Shown here: positions 8,448 through 14,891 of the stretch, piece by piece
Numbering within the stretch: the stretch's first letter is position 1
How the letters are laid out: the number at the start of each line of letters is the position of its first letter
Assembly (NCBI RefSeq): GCF_004216715.1
Contig: NZ_SGXG01000001.1
Location: 558,001 to 622,000, forward strand
Direction: 5' to 3'
DNA: 64,000 nucleotides
DNA from: Cecembia calidifontis
Lineage (GTDB): Bacteria; Bacteroidota; Bacteroidia; Cytophagales; Cyclobacteriaceae
The notes under the pieces: model-generated
Database searches by the model: none
What the model saw: only the letters and a program-made list of their open reading frames with translations
What the model was told of the DNA's origin: nothing
Position numbers and translations under genes: made by a program

Positions 8448-10016
8448 ATGAGCTATCCAAGTATCTTCAACGATGTCTTAGGACCCGTGATGCGGGGACC
8501 TTCAAGTTCCCACTGTGCGGCCTCCCTGAGGATTGGGAGGATATGCCATGACCTCATGGGAGGGGTGATCTCTCAAATTGAAATCGACTTTGACCCTAAT
8601 GGCTCCTTGGCCACTACCCACAAGGATCAGGGCTCAGACATGGGATTATTTGGGGGATTTCTGGGATGGGAAGCGGACGACGAACGCCTGGTCCACTCAG
8701 AGCAGCATATTGGGATTGCTGGAATCCGGGTAAATATCCATATCAAAGACATCCAAGCGGAACACCCTAATACCTATCAGATCACCTTAATCAGCCCAAG
8801 GGAACAGCATCAGGTAATTGCCATTTCCACCGGAGGAGGCATGATTGAAGTGATTGAAATAGATGGAGCAGAACTTTCCTACGCTGGGGATGCCTACCTT
8901 ACATTGATTTTCACTTCAGATCAGGAAGCAATTTTAAATTTCCTGGGGCAGGTGAAAGATTTGGACAGTCTGGAATTCAAAAAAGGAAATCCCTCCTTCA
9001 TATTGATCAGGTCTCAGTTTGCCTTGGATCCAACGCTCCTGCAGGATATCAGAGAATTGGACAAAGACTGCCAAATCAGGCAGATAAAGCCTGTATTGCC
9101 TGTTCTTACGGCGAAAAACCAAACAGTACCTTTTATTACTTGTGAGGAAATGCTGGCTTACAATAAGGACAAAAATTTGAGCCTTTGGGAACTGGCTGTC
9201 AGGTATGAAAGCATACGGGGCAACATTACGGAAGAAGAGGTTTTATCCAAAATGAGGCACATCTACAGGATTATGCGTAATGCTGTGGATACGGGATTGA
9301 AGGGAACCCAATTTGAGGACAGGATATTAGGACCTCAATCAGTCACTTTTAAAGAAAGGATGGAAAGCAAAAAAATGGTGGATGCCTCTGTGCTGAACAA
9401 GATCATCATGTACGTGTCGGCCATTATGGAGGTAAAGAGTTCCATGGGGGTGATTGTGGCTGCCCCTACGGCTGGCTCCTGCGGGGCGATGCCAGGCGCA
9501 GTTTTGGGCGTTGCCGATGCTCTGGGTTTGTCTGAGGAAGAAACAGTGAAAGCATTGATGGTGGCAGGTTTGATCGGCGTTTTCATCGCGGCACATTCAA
9601 CCTTTGCGGCCGAAGTCGGGGGTTGCCAGGCAGAATGCGGTTCTGGTTCATGCATGGCCGCTGCGGCCATTGTGGGTCTGGCGGGAGGCAGTTTACATCA
9701 AAGCCTTTCTGCCGCTTCTATGGCATTGCAGAGTTCTTTGGGTATGATCTGTGACCCCATTGGCAACAGGGTCGAAGCCCCCTGCCTCAACAGAAATGTC
9801 ATGGCCGCTTCCAATGCTTTGTCCTGTGCCAATATGGCCCTGGCGGATTATGACCACCTGATCCCATTGGATGAAGTAATTGAGACCATGTATGAAGTCG
9901 GAAAAAGTATACCCAATACCCTGAGATGCACCAATTTGGGTGGGCTTTCCATCACCAAAACAGCCAAGGAAATAGAGAAGAGGCTGGAGCAAAAGCAGTT
10001 TTTCAAAAGTTGTTGA
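8448..10016 (+). CDS. sdaA: L-serine ammonia-lyase, iron-sulfur-dependent, single chain
   Basis: 522 residues joining the beta domain (GPVMRGPSSSHCAASLRIG at the start) and the alpha domain in one chain. The alpha part shows AAPTAGSCGAMPGA, EVGGCQAECGSGSCMAAAA and CDPIGNRVEAPCLNRN, which supply the cysteines for the [4Fe-4S] cluster. The enzyme deaminates L-serine to pyruvate and ammonia in the cytoplasm. The start ATG 8448 fits the family N-terminus MSYPSIFNDVLGPVMRGPSSSH. It stands alone, divergent from the peptidase gene; the pairing of a peptidase with serine breakdown is compatible with growth on peptides, but this is inference. Confidence 0.93.
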   Translation: MSYPSIFNDVLGPVMRGPSSSHCAASLRIGRICHDLMGGVISQIEIDFDPNGSLATTHKDQGSDMGLFGGFLGWEADDERLVHSEQHIGIAGIRVNIHIKDIQAEHPNTYQITLISPREQHQVIAISTGGGMIEVIEIDGAELSYAGDAYLTLIFTSDQEAILNFLGQVKDLDSLEFKKGNPSFILIRSQFALDPTLLQDIRELDKDCQIRQIKPVLPVLTAKNQTVPFITCEEMLAYNKDKNLSLWELAVRYESIRGNITEEEVLSKMRHIYRIMRNAVDTGLKGTQFEDRILGPQSVTFKERMESKKMVDASVLNKIIMYVSAIMEVKSSMGVIVAAPTAGSCGAMPGAVLGVADALGLSEEETVKALMVAGLIGVFIAAHSTFAAEVGGCQAECGSGSCMAAAAIVGLAGGSLHQSLSAASMALQSSLGMICDPIGNRVEAPCLNRNVMAASNALSCANMALADYDHLIPLDEVIETMYEVGKSIPNTLRCTNLGGLSITKTAKEIEKRLEQKQFFKSC

Positions 10017-10405
10017 GGGTAGTAGATATGGGATTAAAATGTAAATTGAAGCATTTTAAAAAGATGGTCTTTAACAGTTCCTGTGGTTGTTCTGTAAGCT
10101 CCCCAAAAACTACCAACCAACTTTTTCATCCAATCCAAAAATGGGAAATCAATCAAATTACGGCAAAGCTATATTATCTTGATTTAATATGGAGTAGCGC
10201 AAGGGTTACGGCTTTTAGCTGCAGTGCTTTTTAATTTGTCTGTGTATTGGGTTTCTTTCTATTAGGGTCACTTTTGGAATCCTTTGACCCATAATGAGTT
10301 CATTATTAGCTAGCCCTGGGTTTAATATCCAATGTAACATTAACGGATTTTCCCAATTCCAAATTAAATATTTTAATTTGTAGTAATTCATATTTTACCT
10401 TCAAT
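10017..10405. other. Intergenic stretch between convergent genes
   Basis: This 389-bp AT-rich stretch has no convincing gene; the small frame crossing it lies mostly inside the serine dehydratase gene in another phase. A weak hairpin GGGTCA...TGACCC lies near 10265-10292. I see no clear terminator with a T-run for either neighbour. Confidence 0.5.
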
Positions 10406-11194
10406 TTATTGTCTTCTTGCAAAAATATATTGAAGTTTAAGACCGATATTTAGATTAGAAGTTTTTAAAACATCATTAATTTCTGGGTTAGGTGAAAAAC
10501 CAGGAATGACTCTTGTTGTCATAGAGTAGTCAAAGTTTGCGCTTTGATATGATAGCACAATCCCCCAGTTGAATTTTGAAGATTTTTGATAATTGAGATT
10601 TATCGAAGCCCCTAATAGGAGAGCTTTCAAATTTGAACGATCACCATCATGGGCCCATTTCAGAGGCGGAACTGTCGTTGTATATAGCAATATGCTTTCA
10701 TAGTATGGATAGTTTGTGAGCGCAAGACCTGAATATACACCAAGCCCCAGACTAAAATTTCCAATTTTTTTTTCGTATCCTATTCCCGGGGCAGCATGCA
10801 ATATTCTGTAGTCGACATGTTCAAATTTTTGATCTCCGTAATTTGTAGAAAGGAACTGAGTAATGCCGTCAGTCCAAACGCTATTTAAGGTGGATCCTGT
10901 TTGTAACCTTATTCCAAAAGATTGACTCAGCATGTATTTCATTTCGAGATTAACAAAGTACCCCGGCTCTGCAAATCCGCTTTTTGATTTATCTATGCCA
11001 ATCACCCATGGGTTTTGCACACCCTCAAGGGTATAAATAGCTGAATTAACAATGTTTTTATTCCCAAATGAGCCAACAGGAATAGCCCTTCCTCCACTAA
11101 CAGAAATACTAAATCTGTTATAAATACCATCTTGACCAAGTAATTCCAGCCATGTTGTTAGCATCAACACGCTTAATATGATGAAGTTTTTCAC
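10406..11194 (-). CDS. Outer-membrane beta-barrel protein (hypothetical)
   Basis: 262 residues with a signal peptide (MKNFIILSVLMLTTWLELLGQ). The mature part alternates hydrophobic and polar residues and has aromatic strand ends such as YFVNLEMKYMLSQSFGIRLQTG, FSLGLGVYSGLALT and NLNIGLKLQYIFARRQ, ending in the Phe/Tyr-rich strand pattern of BAM substrates. This suggests an eight- to twelve-stranded barrel of the PorT/OmpW-like size class. No specific ligand or partner is evident. It stands alone, facing the serine dehydratase gene tail to tail. The function is unknown. Confidence 0.7.
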   Translation of the reverse strand: MKNFIILSVLMLTTWLELLGQDGIYNRFSISVSGGRAIPVGSFGNKNIVNSAIYTLEGVQNPWVIGIDKSKSGFAEPGYFVNLEMKYMLSQSFGIRLQTGSTLNSVWTDGITQFLSTNYGDQKFEHVDYRILHAAPGIGYEKKIGNFSLGLGVYSGLALTNYPYYESILLYTTTVPPLKWAHDGDRSNLKALLLGASINLNYQKSSKFNWGIVLSYQSANFDYSMTTRVIPGFSPNPEINDVLKTSNLNIGLKLQYIFARRQ

Positions 11195-11563
11195 AAGGTT
11201 AAAATTTTATTAAACCTATTGTTTTTCATTTACCATATTGATAATCATATATTTTTGATCATTAACATACTGTCAAAAGTTCAATCGCTTGGCTTTGTAA
11301 ATACCATAATTTAGAGGCATCACTTGTTAGTAAGCTGCGTTTTTCCGGTCCAATGGCCGGCAACTTGTTTATATCCCTGATTTTGTTCAGCATTATCTCA
11401 AAACCTACTAAAACTAATCATTTATAAACTGATTCCCAAGGATAGGATCTAATTAAACATACCTGTTATCCATTCCCAGCATTACCCATGTCCCTTATGC
11501 TAAACTTTTAATGGTTTTTATCCAAAAATCCTTTTCCCCATTAGTATGTTGGAGCTAAGACAC
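11195..11563. other. Intergenic stretch upstream of the beta-barrel gene
   Basis: The promoter of the minus-strand barrel gene must lie here, but no clear -33/-7 pair was fixed. A small palindrome CCGG...CCGG lies near 11347-11362. No gene is supported. Confidence 0.5.
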
Positions 11564-11590
11564 TAAAAAAGGGATGAATTTCATCCCTTA
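11564..11590 (-). terminator. Intrinsic terminator of the tRNA locus
   Basis: On the minus strand AAGGGATGAA pairs with TTCATCCCTT and is followed by a T-run. It lies about 20 nt after the 3' end of the split tRNA copy, the position expected for a terminator of a working tRNA transcription unit. Confidence 0.8.
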
Positions 11591-11622
11591 AATAATTGTA
11601 AATCAAGTTTGTATCCTCGATA

Positions 11623-11650
11623 CCCGTACGTACCGTTCGGTACGGGCGGG
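11623..11650 (-). repeat. 28-nt GC-rich palindromic insert, unit 3 (T-stem)
   Basis: Exactly 28 nt, beginning CCCGTACG and ending GTACGGGCGGG on the plus strand. Its two halves pair almost completely (inner GTACCG/CGGTAC, outer CCCG/CGGG, one mismatch), so it can fold as one hairpin. It is absent from the intact tRNA copy. Confidence 0.85.
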
Positions 11651-11694
11651 GGAATCGAACCTGTATCTAAAGTTTGGGAAACTTCCATTCTATC

Positions 11695-11722
11695 CCTGTC
11701 CGACTGGCCTCAGCCGGGCGGG
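11695..11722 (-). repeat. 28-nt GC-rich insert, unit 1 (D-loop)
   Basis: 28 nt on the plus strand starting CCTGTCCGAC and ending TCAGCCGGGCGGG. It is directly followed by unit 2, with which it shares the last 13 nt exactly. The insert boundary is ambiguous by one base because of flanking C residues. Confidence 0.8.
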
Positions 11723-11750
11723 CCCGTCGGAACGATGTCAGCCGGGCGGG
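11723..11750 (-). repeat. 28-nt GC-rich insert, unit 2 (D-loop)
   Basis: 28 nt on the plus strand starting CCCGTCGGAAC and ending TCAGCCGGGCGGG. It shares its end with units 1 and 3 (GGGCGGG) and its beginning CCCGT with unit 3. Units 1 and 2 form a head-to-tail tandem of exactly 56 nt. Confidence 0.8.
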
Positions 11751-11757
11751 CATTGAA

Positions 11758-12012
11758 CTACGGGGCCAATATTTTTTTGAGAAACTCCCTTCCTCTGGAC
11801 GATTTGAAATACTTTTCTCTTTTTATTGCTTCCTGTAAAGTTTCCAATTTTTCAAAATAGACGATCTCGAAAGGAATGTAAGGCCTTATTGAATCTGTCA
11901 TCCCTGAATTGTGCTACAAAAGTCTTTTTTGAAGATCCTTGCAATGACCTTTATAAAAATAATCATCTTGCTTGCTTTTTAATACGTAAGCATAAAACAC
12001 TTCCTTCATCAT
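11758..12012 (-). pseudogene. GIY-YIG endonuclease, broken by an in-frame stop
   Basis: Reading from ATG 12012, the frame gives MMKEVFYAYVLKSKQDDYFY, then KGH and RLL, then TAG at 11914-11916 (codon 33), after which it continues HNSGMTD, EIVYFEKLE, EAIKREKYFKSS and RGREFLKKILAP. This is the compact GIY-YIG domain: the Y.YVL strand, the YIG strand (here YKG), the Arg, the HN turn and the catalytic Glu in KREK. Such single-domain proteins are about 85 residues. One base change (CAG to TAG) could explain the stop. The frame starts 20 nt after the intact tRNA-Arg, and its own TAG 11758-11760 falls at positions 8-10 of the split tRNA copy. Confidence 0.8.
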
Positions 12013-12032
12013 AAAAAAGTTGAAAAAGATTG

Positions 12033-12104
12033 TAGCCTCGACAGGAATCGAACCTGTATCTAAAGTTTAGGAAACTTCCATTCTATCCATTGAACTACGA
12101 GGCC
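12033..12104 (-). tRNA. tRNA-Arg (anticodon CCU)
   Basis: A 72-nt cloverleaf on the minus strand: acceptor GGCCTCG/CGAGGCT (first pair G-U), D stem GTTC/GAAT, anticodon stem GAAGT/ACTTT with loop TTCCTAA (anticodon CCT, reading AGG), T stem ACAGG/CCTGT with loop TTCGATT, discriminator A. CCA is not encoded. It is the only intact tRNA seen in the window and lies directly upstream of a GIY-YIG pseudogene and a second, disrupted copy of itself. Confidence 0.93.
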
Positions 12105-12150
12105 ATGCTGAGACTGCTAGAAACTAGGATCAAGAAATAAGACTGTTTAG

Positions 12151-12204
12151 AGTCTTGCCTCTTGTTTCTTGTTTCTTAAATCTTGCTTCTCGTCTCTCGC
12201 TTCT
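12151..12204. repeat. Degenerate 7-nt tandem repeat (CAAGAAA-type)
   Basis: On the minus strand this is a run of CAAGAAA, CAAGAAA, CAAGAGG, CAAGACT and close variants (AGAAGCAAGA), so nearly all purine plus C. It lies upstream of tRNA-Arg and upstream of the rpsP promoter on the other strand. No product is implied. Confidence 0.6.
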
Positions 12205-12261
12205 AATTCGTGCCGCAATTTAAAGCATTCTTCCCTATTCACGCAAATAAATTTCAAGGCA

Positions 12262-12294
12262 TTTGTGCATTTCGATAATAAAGCGCTATCTTTG
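12262..12294 (+). promoter_or_regulatory. Bacteroidota-type promoter of rpsP
   Basis: TTTG at 12262-12265 (-33) and TATCTTTG at 12287-12294 (-7, consensus TAnnTTTG) are 21 nt apart. Predicted transcription starts near 12300, leaving a leader of about 50 nt before the rpsP ATG at 12350. Confidence 0.8.
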
Positions 12295-12309
12295 CAGTCC
12301 AAAAATTAC

Positions 12310-12326
12310 GATGGACGGGATCCATC
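12310..12326 (+). promoter_or_regulatory. Leader hairpin upstream of rpsP
   Basis: GATGGA pairs with TCCATC around a five-base loop, inside the short rpsP leader. It could be an S16-binding autoregulatory element, but only the fold is visible. Confidence 0.4.
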
Positions 12327-12349
12327 AATTCACTAAATATCAAAATTAT

Positions 12350-12901
12350 ATGGCAGTAAAAATCAGATTAGCGCGTAGAGGCAGAAAGAAAATGGCCATC
12401 TATGACGTAGTAGTCGCTGATGCTAGAGCTCCACGTGATGGACGCTTTATCGAGAAGTTGGGTACATACAACCCAAACACTGACCCAGCATCTATCAACA
12501 TCAACAATGAGCGTGCTCTCAAATGGTTGTTGAACGGTGCACAGCCAACTGATACAGTTAAGGCGATGCTTTCTTACAGGGGTGTATTATTGAAAAAACA
12601 CCTTCAGATCGGTGTGTTGAAAGGTGCTATCACCCAAGAGCAGGCTGATGAGAAATTTGAAGCTTGGAAAGCTTCCAAAGAAGCGGCCATCGGAGGCAAA
12701 GTGGACAGATTGGCCAAAGCTAAAGAAGAAGCCCGTAAGAAGGCTTTGGAAGCTGAAGCAGCTAAAAACCAAGCCCGTCTGGATGCTATCAAAGCAAAAG
12801 AAGAAGAAGCTAAAGCTGCCGCTGCTGCAGAGGCTGCTGAAGCTAGCACCGAGGGCGAAACCCCTGCAGCTTCCGCTGAAGGAGAAGAAACCCAAGCTTA
12901 A
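12350..12901 (+). CDS. rpsP: 30S ribosomal protein S16
   Basis: 183 residues. The first 80 are the S16 core ([42 protein letters not shown]), an assembly protein of the 30S subunit that binds 16S rRNA. From about residue 100 there is a long charged tail of Ala, Lys and Glu, typical for Bacteroidota S16 and absent in E. coli. The frame is open from 12263, but the promoter -7 box at 12287-12294 lies inside that extension, and ATG 12350 gives the family start. It leads an operon with rimM and trmD, the conserved S16-RimM-TrmD-L19 order. Confidence 0.95.
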   Translation: MAVKIRLARRGRKKMAIYDVVVADARAPRDGRFIEKLGTYNPNTDPASININNERALKWLLNGAQPTDTVKAMLSYRGVLLKKHLQIGVLKGAITQEQADEKFEAWKASKEAAIGGKVDRLAKAKEEARKKALEAEAAKNQARLDAIKAKEEEAKAAAAAEAAEASTEGETPAASAEGEETQA

Positions 12902-12915
12902 TATTCCCCCATCCC

Positions 12916-13446
12916 ATGAACAAAGACAATTGTTTTCAATTGGGCTATATAGCCAAAGTTCATGGACTTCACGGTGAAGTGGGTGTAGTACTGGATGTGG
13001 ATTATCCAGAAGAGTACGAAGACCTAAAGAGTGTTTTCCTTGAGCAAAAATCCAGATTGGTCCCTTACTTCTTGGAGCACTTTGTCGTCTCCCATAGCAA
13101 TAAAGTGCTGGCAAAGTTTGAGGACTGTGACACAGTAGAAGATGCTGAAAAATTGGTCGGTTCGGCCATGTATCTTCCGCTCAGCCAACTGGCAAAGCTC
13201 AATGAAGACCAATACTATTACCATGAATTGATCGGTTTCGAGGTTTTGGACGAAAAACTCGGAAAGATCGGGGAAGTCAAAGTCATTTATGACTTAGAAA
13301 CCCAGGATTTATTGGGCGTTGACCATCAGGGAAAGGAAGTTCTGATACCCATTCAGGACCAAATCCTCCTCAAAGTCGACAAGGCAGCTAAAAAAGTTTA
13401 CTGCCGATTGCCCGATGGATTGCTTGACATATACTTGGAAGACTGA
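12916..13446 (+). CDS. rimM: Ribosome maturation factor RimM
   Basis: 176 residues. The N-terminal RimM barrel begins [19 protein letters not shown], and the C-terminal PRC barrel is about residues 95-175 ([47 protein letters not shown]). RimM binds S19 and helps late maturation of the 30S head. It starts 14 nt after rpsP and its TGA shares one base with the trmD ATG (ATGA-type junction), so translation is probably coupled. Confidence 0.94.
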   Translation: MNKDNCFQLGYIAKVHGLHGEVGVVLDVDYPEEYEDLKSVFLEQKSRLVPYFLEHFVVSHSNKVLAKFEDCDTVEDAEKLVGSAMYLPLSQLAKLNEDQYYYHELIGFEVLDEKLGKIGEVKVIYDLETQDLLGVDHQGKEVLIPIQDQILLKVDKAAKKVYCRLPDGLLDIYLED

Positions 13447-14132
13447 TGCGCATAGATATCATCACGGTAGTACCAGGATTATTGGAAGGACCTTTTTCAC
13501 ATTCTATTCTGAAAAGAGCAGAAGACAAAGGCTTGGCTATGGTCAGGGTACACAACTTAAGGGATTATGCCAGCGGCAAACAAAAGCAGGTCGATGATTA
13601 TGCATTTGGAGGCGGCGCCGGTATGGTCATGATGATAGAACCCATAGCTAAATGCCTTGAAGCATTGAAAAGCGAAAGGGATTATGATGAAGTCATTTAC
13701 ATGACACCCGATGGAGAGACCTTTAACCAGAAAATGGCCAATGAACTCTCCCTGAAAGGTAACCTCATCATTCTGTGCGGACATTATAAAGGTGTGGATG
13801 AAAGAGTCCGTGAAAAATTCATTACCCGGGAAATAAGTATCGGAGACTTTGTGTTGTCCGGTGGGGAACTGGCAGCAGCCGTAGTGGCAGATGCCGTGAT
13901 CCGTTTGATCCCAGGGGTGTTGAACGATGAAACCTCCGCCTTGACAGACTCCTTCCAGGACGGACTATTGGCACCTCCGGTCTATACCAGACCGGCAGAC
14001 TATAAAGGAATGAAAGTTCCTGAAGTGCTTTTATCCGGTCATCAGGCAAAAATTGAAGCCTGGAGATTTGACGCATCGGTTCGCCGTACCAAGGAAAGAA
14101 GACCCGACTTATTGGAAGGGAAAGATTTCTAA
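13446..14132 (+). CDS. trmD: tRNA (guanine-N1-)-methyltransferase TrmD
   Basis: 228 residues. TrmD methylates G37 of tRNAs that have G at position 36, preventing frameshifting. The trefoil-knot SAM site is visible as [28 protein letters not shown] and [30 protein letters not shown]. The C-terminal part carries [15 protein letters not shown]. The start overlaps the rimM stop by one base. Its product would act on the CCC-type anticodons discussed at the tRNA locus only if position 36 were G, which it is not. Confidence 0.95.
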   Translation: MRIDIITVVPGLLEGPFSHSILKRAEDKGLAMVRVHNLRDYASGKQKQVDDYAFGGGAGMVMMIEPIAKCLEALKSERDYDEVIYMTPDGETFNQKMANELSLKGNLIILCGHYKGVDERVREKFITREISIGDFVLSGGELAAAVVADAVIRLIPGVLNDETSALTDSFQDGLLAPPVYTRPADYKGMKVPEVLLSGHQAKIEAWRFDASVRRTKERRPDLLEGKDF

Positions 14133-14173
14133 GGCGATAATAAGAAAGCTAACATTCAATAGAGTCTAACAAA

Positions 14174-14193
14174 AACTGCGTCGAGGCGCGGTT
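14174..14193 (+). promoter_or_regulatory. Leader hairpin before rplS
   Basis: AACTGCG pairs with CGCGGTT (7 bp, one G-U) around the loop TCGAGG, 26 nt before the rplS ATG. It stands out as GC-rich in an AT-rich gap of 87 nt. Ribosomal-protein leaders of this kind often bind their own product; here that is inference. Confidence 0.5.
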
Positions 14194-14219
14194 GCTACAA
14201 GCAAATAAAAGATAAAGCT

Positions 14220-14585
14220 ATGAGCGAACTACTTAAATTTGTAGAAGCGGAATACAACGAGGTGAGAGCCAAATTCCCTTCTTTCAAAGCTGGAGATACC
14301 ATCAACGTTCACGTAAGAATCGTAGAAGGTAACAAAGAGCGTATCCAGCAATTCCAAGGAACTGTAATCCAAAGAAAAAACCCTAATACCAACGGTGAAA
14401 CCTTCACAGTAAGAAAGGTATCCAATGGTGTGGGTGTGGAAAGAATTTTCCCAATCCTTTCTCCTGCGATCGAAAAAATCGAACTGTTGAGAGAAGGTAA
14501 AGTAAGAAGAGCAAGATTGTTCTACTTGAGAGGCCGTCAAGGTAAGTCTGCCAGAATCAAGGAAAGAATCAGACACAGCAAATAA
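14220..14585 (+). CDS. rplS: 50S ribosomal protein L19
   Basis: 121 residues with the full L19 pattern: [90 protein letters not shown]19 lies at the interface of the ribosomal subunits. It is separated from trmD by 87 nt holding a leader hairpin, which could set its expression apart from rimM-trmD. A terminator follows. Confidence 0.96.
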   Translation: MSELLKFVEAEYNEVRAKFPSFKAGDTINVHVRIVEGNKERIQQFQGTVIQRKNPNTNGETFTVRKVSNGVGVERIFPILSPAIEKIELLREGKVRRARLFYLRGRQGKSARIKERIRHSK

Positions 14586-14604
14586 GATCAAAAGCATCTT
14601 ATGC

Positions 14605-14635
14605 AAAAAGGGAATCCAAATGGGTTCCCTTTTTT
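14605..14635 (+). terminator. Intrinsic terminator after rplS
   Basis: AAAAAGGGAA and TTCCCTTTTTT pair around a short loop, 20 nt after the L19 stop. It closes the rpsP-rimM-trmD-rplS operon. Confidence 0.88.
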
Positions 14636-14812
14636 GGTTTTGGTTCAATTGGAAAAGAACTTAATATTTCAAAACCCACAATTTAACCCTTCCGGCATCC
14701 GAAATCTCCCTTTTTACTTTTACATTTTGCCTAGGCTCTTTTCCAAACCTTAAATTGAAGTAACTTAACTACCTTACTTTTCTATTATCTTAGAATCAAG
14801 GTTAAAATTTAT

Positions 14813-14820
14813 TATCTTTG
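14813..14820 (+). promoter_or_regulatory. Probable -7 promoter element of gltX
   Basis: TATCTTTG matches TAnnTTTG and is followed by GCAGCC as at the rpsP promoter. A matching TTTG/TTG -33 box at the right distance is not clear. The leader would be about 65 nt. The rest of the 306-bp gap 14586-14891 holds only this and the rplS terminator. Confidence 0.5.
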
Positions 14821-14891
14821 CAGCCTGATTTTCAGAAACCAAGCAACCATTTCAAAGCTAAAATGGTTGGATTACAGAAGAAAAAACCAAC

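Larger units (their letters stand above)
11612..11767 (-). pseudogene. tRNA copy split by three 28-nt inserts, anticodon CCC
   Basis: Removing bases 11623-11650 and 11695-11750 leaves 72 nt that align end to end with the intact tRNA-Arg(CCU) 265 bp away. Differences are concentrated at the anticodon (CCT to CCC) and in the acceptor and T stems. The 56-nt insert lies in the D loop just before the GG pair; the 28-nt insert lies in the 3' strand of the T stem. The acceptor would carry two mismatches and the T stem one, so I call it a probable pseudogene. However, the anticodon arm is intact and a terminator follows. Whether the RNA is made, processed or charged cannot be told. Confidence 0.75.

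Noticed and set aside
9926..10234. 102-residue frame overlapping the end of the serine dehydratase gene
   Set aside because: Lies in another phase of a well-supported gene and continues into AT-rich non-coding DNA without a motif.
11609..11860. 83-residue plus-strand frame across the split tRNA
   Set aside because: It is created by the GC-rich inserts and tRNA body read on the wrong strand; no coding signal.
12587..13114. 175-residue antisense frame over rpsP and rimM
   Set aside because: Explained by the Ala/Lys/Glu-rich S16 tail read in reverse, giving Phe/Ser-rich nonsense.
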